A stretch of DNA of 64,000 nt from Hybos culiciformis (lineage: Eukaryota > Arthropoda > Insecta > Diptera > Hybotidae), in NCBI GenBank assembly GCA_964007475.1, contig OZ023274.1, positions 81,975,303 to 82,039,302 on the forward strand. Reading direction: 5' to 3'. The translations under genes were made by a program, and so were the position numbers. Shown piece by piece: positions 35,466 through 48,548 of the stretch (positions within the stretch are counted from its first letter, which is position 1; the number at the start of each line of letters is the position of its first letter). The notes below the pieces were generated by a model. It saw only the letters and a list, made by a program, of their open reading frames with translations, was not told where the DNA came from and ran no database searches.

Positions 35466-36123
35466 ATTCACTTGTTTAAATGTCCAAATAGCGCCGCCTA
35501 TGGCCATTTATGGAACGTAGGAGAACATATAAAATTTTTTTTTTCGTGAAATTTGTATGAAAATATGCGATTTGAAATTTTATTTAAGTTATAATTAATT
35601 AGTTAATTAATAAAAATGAATAGAAAAAATTTTGAGGTCTGCGGAATATCATTAGCAAACAATTCTATAGGTAGAAATATTTCCATGCATTACTTTTTCA
35701 TCCAAAATAATTCAAAATATAAAAACACCTAACAAAAAAAAAAAAATTAAGTACAATTTTCAGTTCATAACAAATATAAAAATGTAAAAAAAAGTTATTA
35801 TTGGAAATTCTCATACATTTGGAGTCTAAATAATATTGGTAAGTTTTTCAAATTTAAATTAAAAATAGTTCTTTTTTTTATACACTTTTTGATTTTGAAT
35901 TAATTTGGATGAAAAAGTAATGAATGGAAATATTTCTACCTATAGAATTGTTTGCTAATGATATTCCGCAGACCTCAAAATTTTTTCTATTCATTTTTAT
36001 TAATTAACTAATTAATTATAACTTAAATAAAATTTCAAATCGCATATTTTCATACAAATTTCACGAAAAAAAAATCTCCTACGTTCCATAAATGGCCACG
36101 GAGGGACTGTCAAAACAGTGAAT
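35466..36123. mobile_element. Fold-back element with about 210-base arms
   Basis: The left arm 35502-35719 and the right arm 35892-36097 are complementary nearly throughout (for example GGTCTGCGGAATATCATTAG against CTAATGATATTCCGCAGACC). A loop of about 170 bases separates them. The outer ends ATTCACTTGTTTAAAT and TGTCAAAACAGTGAAT match the ends of the 190-base insertion at 23517-23706, giving a family of two. Both arms carry GGAACGTAGGAG or its complement. No coding capacity is seen. Confidence 0.82.
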
Positions 36124-37569
36124 TGAGGGGCAGCGATGTAAAATATGACGTATTTGTATTTTTTTATGGGACTGAAATCTCTATGATATAAATACTCTTT
36201 GGTATCAGTGTGTTTGTATGGATACATAATATCTAAAGATACATGTGCCTGTTAACTTACAAAATTAAGAAGAAATGTAACAGTCTTGTTAATTAACTTT
36301 GTTTTTGTTTATTTATAATATTACACAAATGTCATAAAACACAAATAAAATGCTTGGTAAAATTATGCATTATGATGATGTTATTATGTTATTACTTTAA
36401 AAGGAAGTAAGAAAAACTATTTTGTATTCCATTAAATTTATTTACATTTTAATATCTCATAACAAATTCCAAATAATAATTCAGAACTTTTTGATCCCAA
36501 TAATTATTAATTAATATTATAATCTCGCATTAACAATAAACAACACCCCGTAAATTCTTAACCTTAAAAAATGTTGAAACCGCTGTATTTCTTTTATTTC
36601 GTCAACAAACTTTTTAAAACCATTGTAGTTCTAAGTTATACATATTTGTCTCTTTTTCACTCATGCGCTTTACTTTTTATGTACAAGTTTTTTTTGTCTC
36701 TTTTTTTTTCCATGTACGGCTCTTATTTTTGTAAATTAATTCCTCTGCCAATGAATGGAATAATTTCTCAATATAATTCCATTAATTTCAATCGAAGAAT
36801 ATATGAAAATAAAGTTTTTTCATTTTAAAAAGCATCATGCGAAAAAGAAAAATGGTCGCTTTTTATTGTTTGTGAAAATAAAAAAATAAAGAAAAAAAAA
36901 AATATAAATATTTTATTTTTATTTCTATTAGTTAAAATAAATAATTAAATTTATTAAACAATTTAGAAAATAAAAGTGTTAAAAGAAATTTTCAAAATAA
37001 AATAACAAAGAGAATCGTTTTCGTTTTATTTTTTGTTTTTCATTTTTATAAAGTTAAAATAAAACTTCAAAAATTAAAAAAAAAAAAATAAAAAGTTCTA
37101 AAACTCAGTTTTTCTTTTCTCTACTTTTTTATTACTGTGAGTTGAGTGAAGTGACTTTTACGAAAGTCAGCAATTTGATTTTGTGAAATTTTAAAAAGAT
37201 AAAAAATAAAAATAAAATTCAAGAAAAATAAAATTATAAAAAAAAAAAAGGATTTGAAAAATAATTAACAAAAGAACTAATAAATTAACTAGAAAAAAAA
37301 TTTTCCATTGCAAAAAAAAAAAAAGCCGCCAAAGAAAATACGACGACGAACTAAGAAAAAATAAAATTCTAATTAAATTTTTAAAATTTAAATAATTTAT
37401 TTATTGAAATTTGAATATTAATTGTAAATTTTTAATAAAAATCGACAGAAAAAGCTTTGAAAAAAAAAACCTGGAAATTTTGCACTGCAATTCACAATCA
37501 GCAGAATTCCTTCTTTTTTTTTTTTGCCCTGCTGTTGTGGTTTTTAAACACAAGGAAAAATTATTAAAA
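36124..37569. other. AT-rich intergenic DNA, possible promoter-proximal part
   Basis: It is poor in structure. The stretch 37115-37370 has long A runs broken by GAGTTGAGTGAAGTGAC and AAAATACGACGACGAAC, the look of an insect 5' untranslated region, but there is no proof. The frame at 36571-36828 is a hydrophobic AT-rich chain with no motif. Confidence 0.35.
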
Positions 37570-37728
37570 ATGGCCAAATTGAACAAAAATTTATTTAATA
37601 AAAATATTATGAAAAATTTGCATTTCTGCTCTGATAATAAAAAAAAATCTTCTATGAATTATGAAACTGATAAAAATGCAAAAATAATTATTAATAACAA
37701 ACAATTAGGCGCAAGAAAACTCGTGTAG
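37570..37728 (+). CDS. Hypothetical 52-codon ORF
   Basis: The ATG at 37570 has a favourable context (AAAAATGGCC) and opens 52 codons to TAG. The protein starts MAKLNKNLFNKNIMKN and is Lys/Asn-rich, with no signal peptide, membrane segment or known motif. It follows a stretch that resembles a 5' untranslated region, and no clear splice donor ends it. It may be a small gene, the first exon of something larger, or a chance frame. Confidence 0.2.
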   Translation: MAKLNKNLFNKNIMKNLHFCSDNKKKSSMNYETDKNAKIIINNKQLGARKLV

Positions 37729-39618
37729 CCAGCTACCTACAAAACTTTAATTATCTTTTATTGTTTGATTAAGCTTAGCTACAGTTTTATAATCGAATAA
37801 AATTCTAGGCGGGGATTATATATAATCTTAATACGATCATTAAAATTACCGAAAATCATGTTTATTACCTAGGTAGGTATATAGGTACATTATAATCTCT
37901 AATTGTACATACATATTCCGGATCCAGACGAATTAGACGAAAAATGCACCTACGAAACGAAGGTGAATTTAAAATCATTCTTCATGTACCTACCTACCTG
38001 GTAGCTTCTTGCGAGAGAACAATTTTTTACGAAGGTAGATTCTATAATACAAATACAAAATGAAACTACTAGTTACACTTTAAATAAATTTTAACTGAAA
38101 TTATATAAGCGATTTTGTATTGAGACTCTCATTATTGATTTCATTTTTTGTTTTGTTTCTTGTAGGAATTTCTAATCTTAAAAATGATAAGTTTATGAGA
38201 AAATGTTATGAAAATTGAACAATTTAATTATCAGGATTGAAAAATAAGTTCCATATGCATTACAAAAGCAAAAGTTTAAGTAAACATGTATTTTAAGGAC
38301 CAGCATTGACTATTGTGAGTTACCATTAGTAGTAGGGGGTTGCAACACCTGTAAAACTATCGCTAAACAATTAATTGCCACTAAGTAAATGAGATGATTA
38401 AGTACTTAGTCAAATGATTGCTCCGTTATCGAGAAGGGATGGAAAAAAAATATTCATAAACACATATTACATCTAGTAAATTATAGGATGATGATTGATT
38501 GATAAAAATCATATTAATGAACAAAATTTCGTTCCTGAATGCTGTAGAATGTGATTATTCTTATCCCAATAGTTAATGGAATAGGAATTTAGTACTTTAT
38601 TCTTAGGGGTTTTTTTTTTTTTAAATAATGAATATTTCAAGCAGAATCGCTTATTTTGAATATGTTTTTTCATAATTCGATCTCAAGAGTTTGTTAATTT
38701 AGCTCCTTAGAACTTATCAAGTTTCTATTTAATTATTCCGTGGTTGATTTACATTACAAATTTTTCAATTCTGTATTTCAATTATTATGATACCTTAAAA
38801 CTAGTACTTTATATCACCCTGTTAAAAATCATAAAATATAAACCGAATTTTAAGAATGTATTAAGATTTTCAATTCTGCAATATGTTTATCTTAGTTTCG
38901 ATAAAATACGTCAAAGGTGTCGCCTAATTGTAGATGCAAATTTATTAAGAAACAAAGGAAATGGTTTTACATTTCGTAGCCATGTTGAGATACTTGTTTT
39001 TGACATATTCAAGCCAATAGCTCAAGGTCACTGGAACAAAACAAATAAGATTTCATATTTCCTACTTATACTTGATGTAGAAATTAATAATGGCAAGGCT
39101 TCCAGGTTTTTTTTTGTTCTTCAATAAAAAAAGTATACATTTCTATACAATTTCAAAGCATTAGGTTCACTTAATTAGTACAATAATTTTCGCCATAAAC
39201 TAAAAAAAAAAAAATTAAAAATTCCAATTAAAATAATCGCCCTACAAAAAAGCTTATTTCTAAACATTCAAGAATTTTGACATTTTAGTAAAATAAAAAA
39301 TAAAAAAACGCCCGCGTCGTCTCTGTTTATCATTTTTTTTCTTATTATTATTTTTTTTTTTTTGTTTTGTTGGAAGAATTTTTTTTTTCTTTTCTGTCAC
39401 TTCGAATGTGAATTGAAATTGTCAAAATTCTTGGTTGGCCAAAAATAGAAATAAAAATAAACATAAACAATATAAATACTTACTTAATTAAAATTAATTT
39501 TTCTCTTCAAAATAGAAAAAAAAAATTAATTAATAATTTTAATAAAATCATACCTACCAATTTAAATAATAATAAAAATTAAAAAAAAAATTTGAATAAA
39601 AATTAATTCGAAATAAAA
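37729..39618. other. Intergenic DNA and upstream region of the zinc-finger gene
   Basis: An open frame at 38744-39127 (127 codons from a non-ATG start) includes FDKIRQRCRLIVDANLLRN, but has no recognisable domain and I do not call it a gene. The 300 bases before 39619 hold a local GC-richer spot, CGCCCGCGTCGTCTCTG at 39308-39324, then T-rich and A-rich DNA. This is plausible promoter and 5' untranslated sequence of the zinc-finger gene. Confidence 0.4.
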
Positions 39619-42272
39619 ATGGATGGTTATGATCCGATGAGAAATATGCACCATCAACAGATGCAACAAATTCATAACGATTACTATGTCCACCAACAAC
39701 ACTATGATTACCAACAATATCAGCAACAGCAACAACAAATTCAGCAACAGCAACAGTTGCAACCACAACCTCAGCTTTTTACTGAGTATCAACAACCGCC
39801 AGATCAACTCGAACAACAGCCTCCTCCTGATTTGAATACCACAGAAGAAGACGGAGGAACATCAACCGAAAATAGAAAAGATGATGCTATCGAGAATTCT
39901 ACAAATGATGATGACATTAAAGAAAATATTGTTGCAAATCAAATGCCAACAAATGATGCCGATGATAATAATGAAACAACAACTGAATCCCCAGATAAAG
40001 AATTAAGTATCGAAAAGCGCGAAAATGGAGAGAATGAAGAGAATGAAGAAACTATTAACACTGATGAAAAAAATAAAACGAATGGAGTTGTACCAGCTGA
40101 AGTAGTTTTAATGCCAGCCGATGTTGAGGATGTCGAAGAAGAAAAAGTTGAGGTGAGAAACTGCATAGATATTTCTAAACTAGATATTTCTTAATAAAAT
40201 TAGAAACCCAGTCCGGGTTGTACGGCTAAGATTATTAGTCTCTTGGGATTCGAAAGCTAGTCCCTATTTAATTGTTATCATTAGGTCATTCTTTTTATTT
40301 CTTTATCTTTTAAATTTTATATGAGTAGGTATATAAATTATATACATTGCAATAATTTTTCAACTTTATTTTTAGTTTATATATTTTGTTGAATGAATCT
40401 GGAATTGAAATTTGTTATCTCTAAGAAAACTTATAAGCTCTCTGAAAATGAACCTTTATTTGGCGATAATTTCTCACCTACCTGAGAAATGTTTGCATTT
40501 AATTAACACTAACGATTAATTTTTTGAACTATTAACAATTAAGTTTTCCATCGAAATAAATTATGAGTTTTTTTTTTCATTTCAAGCAAGACATAAATTA
40601 AGACCATTTTAAAATTACCGCTTGTTAAAACTTAGTAAAAAATGTTTCTTTTTTTTTTAATCAGGACACTTCTAGTGGTAAAATTAAGCCAATTAAAATC
40701 AAAGATATTATACGAGGAAGAAATGAAAAGTTGGCAGCAGAAATGGAAGCTGATGCGGATGCTGATGCTGATGTTGATGCTGACGCGGAAGTGGATGGTG
40801 AACCCAATGCTTATGTAGATGCTGATGTTGATCCAGATGAAGATGGTGATATTGACGCGGACGCTGGTGAAGAAGATGACGACGCTGAAGAAAAAGATAG
40901 TAGTAAACGTAATCGAGTACGTGCTGTAACCCCTTTAGACACATCCGTCATATTAGATGATAAAGAAAAGAAAGGAGAAGAAATCGATGAAGATCAATGT
41001 CGCATTTGTTTATCCAAAGATGATTTAGTTAGCATTTTTCAATCAGAAGGTCGTCAAACGATCGCTGAAAAAATTATGACAATATGTACAGGCGTTAAAA
41101 TTCAACGCAAAGATTTCTTACCCCAATATGTTTGCAATACATGTATGCAATCTGTACAAGTTGCATTTAACTTAAAGCGATTATGTGAAGCGACAGAAAA
41201 AGATTTGCGAAAGAAATTATCCAGGAGTAGAAAGAGCCGACGTCCACCTACTGAATATGTTCTATTAGATGCGACTAAATATGGAGGAGACAGTGATGCA
41301 ACACCAGAACCTGAAGATGAGGACTTCAAACTGTCTGGCGATGAAGCCAAGGATGATGACTCCAATGATTCGGATTATGGCAAGCGTAGATCAAGGCGAG
41401 TAAAAGCACGTAAACCGCCACCAAAACGAAGAACCGCTCCCGCATCAAGTTCTAAGTCGAAAACACCTGCTACGCCACCATCAAGAGCCTCAACACAAAA
41501 AAGTTTTGCATCATCAAAATCAAATGCGAACGCAAGAGCTGCAACATCTTCAAAAACACCAACAATTTCAAAATCTATTGCACCGCTGAAGTCGATACCA
41601 AAGCCAGCTCCAAAAGCAGTGTCTACGTCAAAATCTGGATCACAATCGAAATCACGCTCTCGACAACGATCAGATTCATCTCCAGAAAAAAGAGCTGCTG
41701 CTGATTTTAGTTCTGGGAGTGAAGATGATTATTCACCTCCGAAAAAGAAATTTTCCCGACCCAGTGGAAACTCTAATTCTTCAAAGGAGCCAGCAAAAGA
41801 GCATCCTTGTCCGTGGTGTCCCGAAATATTGCCATCCAATAATGCTTTGCAACGCCATAAACGTGTTCATTCTGATGCACCTATGAACTGCGAACTATGT
41901 GGAAAAACCTTCAAATTATATCCAGCTTTTCAAGCACATCTAGCTAAGCATAAAGAAGATGGTGACTCGTTAGCTTGTACAAAGTGTGAAAAAACTTTCC
42001 AGAAATTGTCTGAACGTCGCAAGCATATGATTGAAGAGCACGGTGAGAAGCCTGAAACTTATCCATGTGAAAAATGTAAACGGGTATTTTCGCATAAAAA
42101 ATCATTAGAAAAACATCAAGATGGCAAATGTCCAGGGCCTCGTAAAATACCGACTGCACCACCACCAAAGCCCAAGCCTAAGGAAACCGAAAGTATTACT
42201 TTGGGCAGGGATTTATTTAAATGTGTAGCACCATTAACAACAACATATTGGAGCGACAGCTTTTCTGAATAA
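39619..42272 (+). CDS. ZAD C2H2 zinc-finger protein, two exons
   Basis: Probable nuclear DNA-binding regulator. Exon 1 is 39619-40152 (178 codons), ending GAG|GTGAGA. Exon 2 is 40665-42272, after TTTTTTAATCAG. Both junctions are phase 0, giving 713 residues. The N-terminus is Gln/His-rich (residues 9-60, with YQQYQQQQQQ), then acidic. Residues 203-255 are an Asp-Ala-rich acidic repeat. A ZAD domain (about 288-365) holds its zinc pair CRIC at 290/293 and CNTC at 335/338, the usual dimerisation module. A Lys/Ser/Pro-rich basic linker follows. C2H2 fingers are at 560-580, 587-607 and 616-637. The fourth (646-667) is C2HC, with Cys replacing the last His. The start is the first ATG in an open exon, context AAAAATGG. 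The DNA target and regulated genes cannot be read from sequence. Confidence 0.93.
40153..40664 (+). other. Intron of the ZAD zinc-finger gene
   Basis: The 512-base intron has GTGAGA at the donor and a T-rich tract ending AATCAG at the acceptor. Without splicing, the exon 1 frame ends 42 bases beyond the donor at TAA, so a read-through product of 191 residues would lack ZAD and fingers. Confidence 0.85.
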
Positions 42273-42288
42273 TTAATTCACTTCATGT

Positions 42289-42294
42289 AATAAA
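42289..42294 (+). terminator. Polyadenylation signal AATAAA
   Basis: AATAAA lies 16 bases after the stop of the zinc-finger gene. A second AATAAA-like site is near 42412. It is a likely 3' end signal, inferred from position. Confidence 0.5.
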
Positions 42295-42299
42295 GGTAA

Positions 42300-45200
42300 T
42301 CATTGAACAAAAAAGAAAAAAAAAATTGCTATTTATTCTTCTATCAGTATAGGCAGATTATAATTATAATGAAAACTAAACAAACTATGTTGAAAGCTGA
42401 ATTTCTATTTAAATAAAATCCGTATTTTTACAGATATTCAGATCCTAGGTCTATTTGTTTTAATCATTTATATAAAAATTTGTGCAACTGCATGGAGTGA
42501 AGTATAATATGCAATAAAACATTAACATTATTAGTTTTTTTTTTTTTTTGAAATTTAGAATATTTTATAACTACATTTGAATTTTTGTTTTTATAATTTC
42601 TGATGGATATTTTTAATGAGATAAAATATACATAATTATTTTTGTTCCAATAATATGTTAAAAAGCTTTTATAACTCAGCAAGAACATTTGTTGCATATA
42701 TTAAATTATAATCTTATCAGTGAAAAGGTATCTGATCAGTGTATTATTCCTCATTAAAGGAACATCTCATATTAATAATATTATTGTCATAAATTTCCTT
42801 TCTCAAAAGTCTAGAAGAATCTCTGTTAAGAATTATTGTATATTATACTTAATTTTAGAATTTTTCAATATTTCCTCCGACTATTAAATAATTTTTAGTT
42901 TGATTTTAATTTTTCTGGAAATATATTTTATATAAATTACGATAAAAAAAAATTATAATTTTTCAGCAAATCTGTTAAATAAAACAGTCAACCATTCGGA
43001 TGTAATCTTGATTTTTCACTCGTATCGTCGATAATAACGTTGCAACAAGGATTATGTAACTGCATGCAATAATACCCATATGATTTCCAAAAAAAAAAAT
43101 AATTTTTTAGGTACAAATATCTTATTTAGTTTTGCCTATATTAACACTGTTACATACAATAATCTTCTATTTTATGGGAAAAAAAGGCATAATTGATTCT
43201 CCAATATTAACACTTTTACGTCAAAGAGAGTATCAAGAAGAATGATAAATAATTTGAGAAAAATTTCAGAAACATATAATTAACAACAAATTTAAAAATA
43301 AGCGGCAAAATCAAAATTCAATTATTTAGGATTTTATTTAAATATTCGCCTTATATGTAATTGTCAAATTTGACGCTATCGAGTAAAAAACTTTCTCAAT
43401 ACTTAAAGAAGACAAATTACAATGGGTCATTTATAAAAATTTTAATAGAAATTAGAAACAAGAAAAATTATTTATTATAATCTTCTGATATTCTTTTTGT
43501 CAAAATTAAATTGTTTTATAAATATTTTATGATTTTAATATTTCTTAACTTCAAATAAGCGTAGATTTTAAGTTTAAGTTAATCATTAAAAAATTATATG
43601 TAAAATACAATAAAAAATAATTTTAGGAATACAAAATTTATTATTTGAAATCGATAGATTTTTTTTCACAAAACTGTTGCTTATCCGAATAAATGAAATT
43701 TAAAAAAAAGAATCTTTATATATGAACAGGCATTCACCACAGAATAGCACATATCTGAAAGTAAAAGCAAGCAAAAGTTTCCTCTGAAAGCTTTAAATTT
43801 TTCCAACTGATAAAATTATTTATTTCTAGTTTTCTAAATTTTTAGTTTTCTAAAGTTTCAATATCAATATAAAAAAGTTAAAATCATGTTGGAATGATGT
43901 TAGAAAAAACTTTTCATATGCAATATTTTTTAATTCCCATTTGCCCATATAATTATTAAATATGAATGAATAGCATTTTCATTGTGGTAGTTAATAATCT
44001 TACGAAATTCTAAATTTCAATAGTTTGTTTGGATGAGCGAACTACCTTTTTTTAAGTATAATAAATAAAGGTTAAACAAATTATTATTATTTTTTTTAAA
44101 TAATCATTTTTATTTTGTATATATTCTTATTATCACTAAGATTATTCTATATCTATATTTGAGGAAAGTTTAGACACAAAAAAATATTTTTCTAGTTATA
44201 GTTATGTAGTTCAAAGTTATTCATAAACAGATTCAAAATTTTAGACTAGGTCGGGCATAAAATATAGAGCATAAACGATTTAAAAATTTTTAAGCTTAAT
44301 ATTGTCGGAAATTATTTCTCTAAATTTCAATATAAATCTATAATTCTATTCTTAAATATTGAAAAATGTATATATCAAATATTTTAGTATTATTATTCCT
44401 TTTCACGTTTTTTTCTTATAGGATTAGGTACATTCAAGTCTTAAATTGATCATCTACTTTAAAGTGTACACATAAATTATTTATGAAACTTAAAAGAAAA
44501 AAAAATTTAAATAAAATTTAATGAAAAAAATTGTTCAATTTTCAATTTCTTTCATTGTGCTAGAGATTTTTCGAAATAATCTCATAATTAAGAAAAAGGA
44601 ATTATTATTCATGTCATGGCCATTCAAAATTACAATAAGTGTTCAAAAAAAACTCATGTTCTAACAATAAGTTAACTAAACTTATTTTCTTTGTAATGTA
44701 GGCTTTAAATTCATGTAATTATTAAAAATATTTATTTCCTTAAAATCGGCACACTTCAATGTATTTTTGTATTCTTTCACTGGAGAAAATTTCTAGCAAA
44801 AGTAATTCATTTTAAGATTGTTGAAATTAGAAGAACCTAAAATCGTATTTAATTAAATAAGAGAACTATTTTTATTCTTTTTATACTCGTATTCAGTATA
44901 TATATTATGTATTAAAGTTCAATATTTGTCAGATTTTTATATGATCGAAATACTAAAGAATAGACAAAATATATGTTAATTATATTATGCTATATATATG
45001 GTATCATATGAGGAAGAAATTCATCATTTTAGGTAAATTATTCAACGTAAATCTTTTTTTAATAATTTTAATTCCAAACGATTCTGTAAAAATTTGCTGA
45101 ATTAATATTTCTGGAATGGCCAAATCTATATAAAGTAAACGAAAACATTTTTAAGTTTTTCTTTCAACTAAATTCTAAATCATACATTCAAAGGGAAACT

Positions 45201-47179
45201 ATTTTGAACTATTTAAATTTAGCTTTGTTGGTAGATGAAGAAATAAATAAATTTTAAAGTTTAATTATATAATTCTAAAATATTTAAATTTTCGATCTGA
45301 CCTAGGTTTATTTTATTGACATTATTTAAAAAAAAAAAAAACTGAAAAGATAATGTGTATGTATGACGTTTGTATCAACACATTCGTCGTTAAGAAATTA
45401 TCTCAATATCTACATTGTAATTCTATGTAGATGTGAAATGAAAATATTTATTTTTTAACTGATGAATTTTCTTTTGATCACGATGTATACATTTTTTTTT
45501 TTTTTTTTTTTTTTTTATAAATTACCAATTTTAATTGGGCTTAGAATCAACTAAAAAATGTTTAACAATAGAAAATTTATAAATAATAAAATTAAGATTA
45601 GTTTTAACAATTTTTAAATAAAGAAAAAAAAAATTTCTGCAATTTTGTTTTTCTTTCTGCAATAAAAATAAAATAAAATTAGCAATAATGGTAAGTTTGA
45701 GGGCGAAAAAAAAAAAAAGAAAGTAAAGTGTCCTATGAAGTTGACATGAATTTAAAATGAGGACAAAATTATTGCTTACTTTAGTCAAAGTTTATTTGTT
45801 TATCAATTTTTTTTTAATAATAGAATTTTGTACATTATTTTTTTTCAATAAAGGAATTATATTTTATTATTTTGAAAAAATATTTGAAAAAATAATAGAT
45901 ATATGAAGGAAATATTTTTTAAATTAAAAAAGATGAACATTTTTTATAATTTAAATTTTTTTTCAAAATTGGATTTTTAAAATTTTTCTTTGAAAATAGA
46001 TTATAAATAAATATAAAAAAAAAAAAAGTAGATATAATTCTTATTTTGTTATTAAACTAAAACTTTGTTTATAGGTTTTGTAAATTTTTTTCGTAAATTC
46101 AGTTTTTTTTTTTTTTTTAATTATGTGTAAAAATAATAATTTTACTATTAAAAACAAATTCATTAAGATTTAGGAAGATTTTTATGGAGAGACAGTTTTT
46201 AAGTCAAAATAAATGTATTTTTTTGCTGAAAATATTTTATGCTGTTTTTTATTTAATAAAAATTAATAAATTTCAGAATTTGGATATAAGAAGAGCAGTC
46301 ATTTTGCATTCCGAAATAAATGCTTCTGAAGTCCGCTCACTGTTATAAAATATTGGTTATATCTGGAGTGAGGTGATCTTTTATATCATTAATTAATTTT
46401 TCTTCTTTCTCTATTACAAGGACTATTTTAAAGTCTAAGTCGCCAACATCCTAAACAATAAATAAATTTGAAATATTTGTAAAAAAAAGAATGTATTGTG
46501 TGTAAAGCAAAAACCCTGGATAAATCAAGGTCGCTCAAGAGTTAAAATTCGTTCGGGTCGTACAATTATTTCTTAGTAAAATTAAAAAAATTATTTAAGA
46601 GCAATTTTTTAATTCAACTTATAAAGATATTAAAGATACAGTTGTTTTGTTGATCGATATCATTTGACAAAAAAACCCAGTATATTGCTTTTCTTGATAA
46701 AAATTTACTATCCAATTGAAATTTAATGGATGGAGCAAAGACTTCAATCCATAGTTTCATATTATTAATGTTATTAAGTTATCAAGATTAAATGATTAAG
46801 GTTTTCATTTTAAGACTTAATGTGACGGAAAAAATGTAAATTTCATTAAATTTATTGAAAATATTTAACATTAAATGAAGCAAATGAAAGGACAAAGAAT
46901 TATTCAATATAATATTCATTCCTTTTTTTCCCACCATAAACTTTAAGGTATACTACTATCACCCTACTTTTTTTTAATTCTATTTTATATCAATCCATTT
47001 TTATTTATTTGTTTGGAAACAAAGGATAATAATTATGTAGTGTGTAATTCAAGATTCTGTTACACATAACACATGACATGATTTTATTTCATATAAAACT
47101 TTTTTTTTGTTTCACATTGAAAATTCTTGAAATTCATGTAACTAAAATTGAAATAAATGTAAAAATATTCGAATAATAA
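42300..47179. other. AT-rich intergenic DNA, about 4.9 kb
   Basis: No gene, RNA or element ends are recognised. Long T or A runs occur at 45490-45516, 46018-46028 and 46105-46119. Frames at 42464 and 45531 are Phe/Lys/Asn chains without motif. Confidence 0.5.
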
Positions 47180-47182
47180 AAA

Positions 47183-47730
47183 AAAATTAAATTAAAAATT
47201 TAAAAAACCCCCGACACAAAAAAATACTTGAAACCCTATAAAAAGAAAACAATAACCGTGAAATTTTGATCCTACGTAAGTACGTATGAAATTTTTTGAT
47301 TAAATGTTGTCGGGTCGGGGGATTGCTCTTTTCCTATAATTATTAGCTTAACGTTTTGTTAAAGAGCATACGTAACATGTGAAATGTTTTTTCCATGTAA
47401 ATTTTTTTTGAGTCAATTTAATATGTAAGAGTTGTCGTTTATATTTTTGTCTCAACATTTATCTGGATAGTTTAGTTGTGTATTTAGTTTTTAAGTAGGT
47501 TCACTTTTAATTCTTAATACTTACTTTAAAATTTTCGTTGTAGTTTTAATATAATTTTATTTAGGTAGGTGTTTTTATAGGAAAAGAGCAATCCCCCGAC
47601 GCGACAACATTTAATCAAAAAATTTCATACGTACTTACGTAGGATCAAAATTTCACGGTTATTGTTTTCTTTTTATAGGGTTTCAAGTATTCTTTTGTGT
47701 CAGGGGTTTTTTAAATTTTTAATTTAATTT
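47183..47730. repeat. Long palindrome with arms of about 155 bases
   Basis: The left arm 47183-47336 and right arm 47576-47730 are complementary almost base for base, including ACGTAAGTACGTATGAAATT against AATTTCATACGTACTTACGT. A loop of about 240 bases lies between. CCCCCGAC or its complement occurs at both edges of each arm. Confidence 0.9.
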
Positions 47731-47931
47731 TTTTTTATTTCATGCTTTTTGGAATCCATAATTTTTTTATTTTATTTTTATTATTATTATTTTAATTAAC
47801 CTTTCAACCAAAAGAATAAGTAATAAAAAAAAAAATTTTTAAGTTAATTTTTTTTTTTTTTTTAAATATTTTCAAGTTTTAATTTCGTTTGTTAATATTC
47901 TACATTCCCTTTCAATATAATGTACATTATT

Positions 47932-48376
47932 CTACTAGTTAAGCCCTTTCATTTGATACCCATATTGAGGGAGTTGTGAAAAAATATGTAATCCGCCATT
48001 TTGTGGCAGCGGCCATCTTGGATTTTAAATTTGTTATAGTGTACAGTATTCTACTAGTTAAGCCTTTCATTTGATACCCATATTGAGGGAGTTGTAAAAA
48101 ATATGTAATCCGCCATTTTGTGGCGGCAGCCATCTTGGATTTGAAATTTGTTATAATGTATAGTATTCTACTAGTCAAGCCCTTTCATTTGATACCCATA
48201 TTGAGGGAGTTGTGAAAAAATATGTAATCCGCCATTTTGTGGCGGCAGCCATCTTGGATTTGAAATTTGTTATAATGTATAGTATTCTACTAGTCAAGCC
48301 CTTTCATTTGATACCCATATTGAGGTAGTTGTGAAAAAATATGTAATCCGCCATTTTGTAGCGGCGTCCATCTTGG
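47932..48376. repeat. 117-119-base tandem repeat, about 3.8 units
   Basis: Units start CTACTAGT at 47932, 48051, 48168 and 48287. Each contains CATTTGATACCCATATTGAG, AATCCGCCATTTTGT and CCATCTTGGA. Units differ at only a few bases, so the array is young or homogenised. Confidence 0.95.
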
Positions 48377-48548
48377 ACCGATTTTCATCAAACATAGCTA
48401 AGAACACTCCCGACTAATTCACCTTTCAAACAAAAAAAGAAAAATCAAAATCGGTTCATCCGTTCGGGAGCTACGATGCCACAGACAGACACACGTACAC
48501 ACAGACACGTTAAACGCATAACACCCCTTGTTTTTGCGTCGGGGGTTA

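Larger units (their letters stand above)
47183..48548. mobile_element. Composite repeat with CCCCCGAC inverted ends
   Basis: It starts AAAAAACCCCCGACAC and ends with the complement GCGTCGGGGGTTAAA. It contains a long palindrome (47183-47730) and then 119-base tandem repeats (47932-48376). A tail follows with AAATCGGTTCATCCGTTCGG, GAGCTACGATGCC and ACAGACAGACACAC. That tail style recurs in arthropod dispersed repeats. No coding sequence is present; the minus frame at 47939-48178 is the tandem repeat read through. The class is uncertain. Confidence 0.65.

Noticed and set aside
36571..36828. 85-codon hydrophobic frame that might be a membrane protein
   Set aside because: It is a Phe/Leu/Tyr chain generated by T-rich DNA, with no clear helix boundaries, splice sites or upstream promoter features.
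38744..39127. 127-codon plus-strand open frame
   Set aside because: It starts without ATG and shows no recognisable domain or splice signals. Phe/Ile/Tyr/Lys-rich frames of this size can arise in such AT-rich DNA. Some composition at 38880-39060 is less AT-rich, so it was recorded but not called.
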